This document shows, one piece after another, positions 61,156 through 64,000 of a stretch of DNA of 64,000 nucleotides. Every line of letters begins with the position of its first letter. The stretch's first letter is position 1. The position numbers and the translations under genes were made by a program. The notes beneath the pieces were generated by a model. It was given only the letters and a program-made list of their open reading frames with translations, was not told the origin of the DNA and searched no databases. The stretch is from Actinobacteria bacterium UBA2279 (GTDB taxonomy: Bacteria; Actinomycetota; Coriobacteriia; Anaerosomatales; Anaerosomataceae): the NCBI GenBank assembly GCA_002347365.1, contig DDWT01000013.1, positions 1 through 64,000 on the forward strand, read 5' to 3'.

Positions 61156-61856
61156 CGCGACGCCAGGTCCTCGGCCACACGCCTGATGCCGAAAAGGGTC
61201 TTCTCGGCCATGATCGCGCCGCCCAGGTCCAGCGGGTTCGCGTAGAGCCAGTCCACGAAGCCGCCGAAGCCGGGACCACCGTTGCGGATGCGCAGGATCA
61301 AGCGAGTGGTGTTCTCGTCAACGGGTTCGGCGATCCAGGCCCACGACATCAACGAGACCGCAGACGGATCATCCGCAGCCACTGCACTGCCGTCCTGCGC
61401 CATTGCGCCGAAGAGCAGCAGTCGGCCCGGCTCGTTCACTACGACGTCGTAGCCCACCATCGCGTTGATGGAGACGGTGTCGCCCACGGCAAGATCCTGC
61501 AGCTCGGGGACGATCCGGCGCGAGTAGCCGCCGTCGACGAAATCGGCGGACTTGGTGGCCCTGTAAAACCAGTCCCAACCGTACCAGCCGGCCCGCTGGT
61601 AGCCCATCTGCACGACGAGCTGGTGTACAAGCTGGTACGGGGCCTTGATGGTGATCGCCTTCGTGGAGGCACTCGTCGCGCCGGGCACAAGGTCGTCTCC
61701 CGGCAGGGTGCGCGCCACCTCGCCGTCCGTTGCTCCCCAGCGGTTGTAGCTGCGGCGTAACAGCGGGGGCAGCGCCACGGACCCCATCACGATGGCGGCA
61801 AGCAACACGCCCAGAGAGATCACCAACCACACGAGTAGCGCGAGCACGATCTCCAT
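61152..61856 (-). CDS. SRPBCC/START-like domain protein with N-terminal TM
   Basis: A 234-residue protein. One N-terminal TM (LALLVWLVISLGVLLAAIVM) is followed by a polyketide cyclase/START-like ligand-binding domain: TIKAPYQLVHQLVVQMGYQR, RIVPELQDLAVGDTVSINA and SWAWIAEPVDENTTRLILRI. ATG 61856 follows the end of the CPBP-like gene by 13 nt. Ligand unknown; coupled to the Cys-cluster gene. Confidence 0.75.
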   Translation of the reverse strand: MEIVLALLVWLVISLGVLLAAIVMGSVALPPLLRRSYNRWGATDGEVARTLPGDDLVPGATSASTKAITIKAPYQLVHQLVVQMGYQRAGWYGWDWFYRATKSADFVDGGYSRRIVPELQDLAVGDTVSINAMVGYDVVVNEPGRLLLFGAMAQDGSAVAADDPSAVSLMSWAWIAEPVDENTTRLILRIRNGGPGFGGFVDWLYANPLDLGGAIMAEKTLFGIRRVAEDLASR

Positions 61857-61869
61857 CGGCAGATCTCCC

Positions 61870-62668
61870 CTATTTGGCTGCCGCGATCGACGCGAGCAGC
61901 ACGAACACCGGCAACTGAAAGTCCAGGAAGTAGTGTGCGATCGCGAGGTAGCGGAGCGTCGTCGACCTCCGGTTCACGACCCACGCCAGCCACAGCGCGA
62001 ACGGCAGGAACATCAGCAGCCGGTAGGTCACGAAACGCCAGTCCAGCAGCAGGGGCAGGAAGACGTGCTGCGCCGAAAGGACGAGCGCGACCGCGATCGC
62101 TGGCCAGACACGGCGGCCGGTGAGCGCCTGCAGTCGCGGGCATCACGTAGCCGAAGTACGTGGGAAGCTCGGTGAGCGCGTGCACCAGCGGGAAGACGAT
62201 CAGGATCGCCCAGGCGCCCGCCACAGGAAGCGCGCGGAACATGAGGTCCGCACCCACCTGCGCGTCGCCCCACAACGCGATCCCAAGCCCGATGTTGGGC
62301 AGGAAGCCGAGTGGTCCACTCACCACCAGCGCGATCGCGACCCATAGCGCGTCGCGTTTGCCTTCACCCTTCCTGACGCCGAGAAGATCGCGGTAACGAA
62401 GCCCTTCGCGATGTGCGAGACGCACGAGTAGCCACAGGTTGATGACCTCGCCGAGAGCGAAACTGCCGAGCCACCAGTCAGCGGCGGCTCGCCGGGGATC
62501 TGAGGCGCCGGATATCGCGTAGCCAGCGGTGAACAGGAGCTGGAAGGTCAGTGCCAGCGCTGGGCGCAGCAGCAGCATGCCCCAGACGGAGCGGGAGGAG
62601 ACGGTGCCTTCGGCGATGCGCGACTTGATCGCATCGCGGCTATTGGACAGGACTGCGGTCGGCTCCAT
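61870..62668 (-). pseudogene. CPBP-like (CAAX protease-fold) membrane protein with a frameshift near 62140
   Basis: The frame from ATG 62668 encodes a polytopic membrane protein (WWLGSFALGEVINLWLLVRL, IALVVSGPLGFLPNIGLGIA) up to HALTELPTYFGYVMP. Near 62140 it goes off frame into a Pro/Arg-rich tail. The neighbouring frame continues the protein as PRLQALTGRRVWPAIAVAL, AQHVFLPLLLDW, and LAIAHYFLDF to TAG 61870, restoring the two histidines expected of the CPBP/ABI fold. One extra C in the GCCCGC run (minus strand) explains it. The catalytic EExxxR motif is degenerate (TELPTYFGY). A natural pseudogene or a base-calling error cannot be told apart. Overlaps the TetR gene by 29 nt. Confidence 0.7.
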
Positions 62669-63299
62669 CGCGTCCACCACCCGTCTCGGCATCCTTCACC
62701 TTCGCGCCCGGCGCGGTCGCCAGATAGGGCTTCACGATCCCGCGGAGCAAACGCGCGCCGCGGCGGAACTGTTCCTCGTCGTCCGAGTAGCCCATCGACT
62801 CGAGCCATCCCACCCAGCTCTCGCCGAGGACGTAGGTGGCCGTAGTGATGTCCTCTCGCTGCTCCCCGTCAAGATCGACGAGTACCCCCGCTGCCACCCA
62901 CCCGTCGACGAGCGCGCGGAGCATGGCCAGCCTCTGCAACTGGACGCCCCGGTATCTCTCGGCGAGCACCTCATCGGCCTGCACGAGTGCGGCGGCCTCG
63001 CGCTGGAAGAACCGGTAGCGCCACTCGACCTCGAAGGTGCCCTCCATGAGATCGATCACTGCGTCGGGCGAAGGGATGGCAAGCCCGGCCCGCTCCCACA
63101 TCTCGCCGTAGTCGGCAAGCGCACGCTCATAGGCGGCCAGAACGATCTCCTCCTTGTTGCGGAAGTGGTAGTAGAGGTTGCCGGGGCTGATGCCGCATGC
63201 CTCGGCGATATGGTTGGTGCTGACCGTGCGCGTGCCGCGCTCGTTGAACAGCACGATCGCCGCTTCGACGATCCGCTCACGCGTACCAGCTCCTGCCAT
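62640..63299 (-). CDS. TetR/AcrR-family regulator
   Basis: A 219-residue regulator from ATG 63299 (GGAGG 5 nt upstream). HTH: TRERIVEAAIVLFNERGTRT and ISPGNLYYHFRNKEEIVLAA. The C-terminal domain carries FEVEWRYRFFQREAAALVQA. Its stop lies inside the CPBP-like gene, suggesting an operon with it, the SRPBCC and the Cys-cluster genes. No clear operator seen upstream. Confidence 0.9.
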   Translation of the reverse strand: MAGAGTRERIVEAAIVLFNERGTRTVSTNHIAEACGISPGNLYYHFRNKEEIVLAAYERALADYGEMWERAGLAIPSPDAVIDLMEGTFEVEWRYRFFQREAAALVQADEVLAERYRGVQLQRLAMLRALVDGWVAAGVLVDLDGEQREDITTATYVLGESWVGWLESMGYSDDEEQFRRGARLLRGIVKPYLATAPGAKVKDAETGGGRDGADRSPVQ

Positions 63300-63364
63300 C
63301 CCGCCCTCCCTTCCGTCGTGTCGTGTCTAGAGTGCAAGCTCTACCTCACGCGGTCAATCGCCTT

Positions 63365-64000
63365 CTACGACAGGGTGGCGCCAAGCGGCCTGCGTGGGCT
63401 GGCTGTGACATCGACCAGCGGATAGCCCACGCGGAACGCGAGCACCACCTCGCCACCGGCTCGCTGCTCAAGCGCGTCCGCATATGTATTGCACTCTCCT
63501 CGCGCAAGATCGCGATCCCTGATGGTCAGCGGCTGAGAAAGCGGGTGCATGGCGATCTTGAGCGCCGTCGCCGTCAGGTGCATGCGCTGATAGGCGCGGC
63601 CCGTCTCGACCCAGGCCCTGTGGTCATCGGTAGAGGGGGCGATGATCAGCCCATACGCCGGCGCGGTCGCACAATGGGTCTCGCTGGTCACCTTTGCCCA
63701 CTGCCCGTCGAACTGGTCGGGGGTGGGCGGAAACAGCTTCAAGAACGTAGTGCCCACAACGCCGGCGGCTGCGCCGTCGACCGTGATGCCGTCGCGGTAC
63801 TCATCGACTTCCTGGCGGGTCATGCGATACCACGCATGACTGTCGCGCTGCAGATCGACGTCCGCGATATGCTCGCCAGTCGCCTGCACCACCAGATCGC
63901 CGAACCACGCGCGGTCATCTGCCGAAGTCAGCCGCTGCAACTCGAGTCCTCCCGGGAATCCGCTGCCGAGTGATTCCAGCTCTGCAGCGGTAAGACCGCG
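63365..64000 (-). CDS. Acg/nitroreductase-like FMN-binding protein, N-terminus beyond window
   Basis: The C-terminal ~211 residues of a protein whose frame stays open to the window end (LTAAELESLGSGFPGGLELQ just before the internal TTG at 63940). EYRDGITVDGAAAGVVG, CATAPAYGLIIAPSTDDHRA, GRAYQRMHLTATALKIAMHP and LAFRVGYPL resemble Acg-family FMN-binding nitroreductases. FMN and NAD(P)H use is inferred from family. The gene is likely independent of the TetR gene, 65 nt away. Confidence 0.65.
   Translation of the reverse strand, partial: RGLTAAELESLGSGFPGGLELQRLTSADDRAWFGDLVVQATGEHIADVDLQRDSHAWYRMTRQEVDEYRDGITVDGAAAGVVGTTFLKLFPPTPDQFDGQWAKVTSETHCATAPAYGLIIAPSTDDHRAWVETGRAYQRMHLTATALKIAMHPLSQPLTIRDRDLARGECNTYADALEQRAGGEVVLAFRVGYPLVDVTASPRRPLGATLS

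Overview
This window is high-GC bacterial chromosome with tightly packed genes, many 4-nt ATGA/GTGA overlaps, strong GGAGG-type ribosome binding sites and frequent GTG starts. Its contents include cell wall-binding repeat (CWB2) surface proteins, a 23-haem cytochrome with a Gram-positive-type exported architecture, HgcAB, a YedE/TusA/DUF3343 module, a reductive activator of corrinoid proteins (RACE), a nickel ECF transporter and both OtsAB and TreT. Together these suggest an anaerobic, Gram-positive actinobacterium, most likely an uncultured Coriobacteriia-like lineage. That placement is inference from gene content, not a phylogeny.

Layout. 1-0.7 kb: the end of an integrated element, with a tyrosine recombinase reading into the 3' half of tRNA-Glu, followed by tRNA-Lys. 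1.0-5.4 kb (+): OtsA-OtsB fusion, TreT and an MscS channel, an osmotic-stress set. 19.2-5.5 kb (-): most of de novo purine synthesis (purC, S, Q, L, F, M, N, H) with small membrane and HEAT-repeat genes interleaved. purB lies apart at 43-44 kb. 27.4-19.4 kb (-): the most notable region. An ArsR-type regulator, hgcA and hgcB (mercury methylation), a thioredoxin-like protein and an ArsP/DUF318-type permease form a coupled operon. A RACE-type ferredoxin-ATPase and a YedE-TusA-DUF3343-kinase sulfur/selenium module follow on the same strand. 28-34 kb: metallophosphoesterase, fused MFS/spermidine synthase-like protein, HELGH membrane protein, beta-helix/CWB2 surface protein and beta-carbonic anhydrase. 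34.3-37.9 kb: divergent NikR-controlled nickel ECF transporter (NikMN, NikR, NikQ, NikO) plus a tiny His/Asp-rich exported protein. 38-43 kb: CheY-like regulator, membrane protein and the 23-haem cytochrome. 44.5-51.6 kb: ATP-grasp protein, then a histidine kinase/response regulator/MacAB-type efflux operon. 51.5-64 kb: accessory region with three TetR circuits (two with clear operators), TRIC channel, Tat-exported flavodoxin, a PEP-synthase remnant, a frameshifted CPBP-like gene, small membrane proteins and a nitroreductase-like gene cut by the window end.

How the genes work together. The central hypothesis is that HgcA (corrinoid methyl carrier) and HgcB (ferredoxin) are expressed under a thiol/metalloid-sensing ArsR with an export permease, and are flanked by a RACE protein that could reductively rescue the HgcA cobalamin. 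The adjoining TusA/YedE genes could link this to thiol or selenium handling. HgcAB identity is strongly supported by signature motifs. The wider functional coupling is inferred from gene order only.
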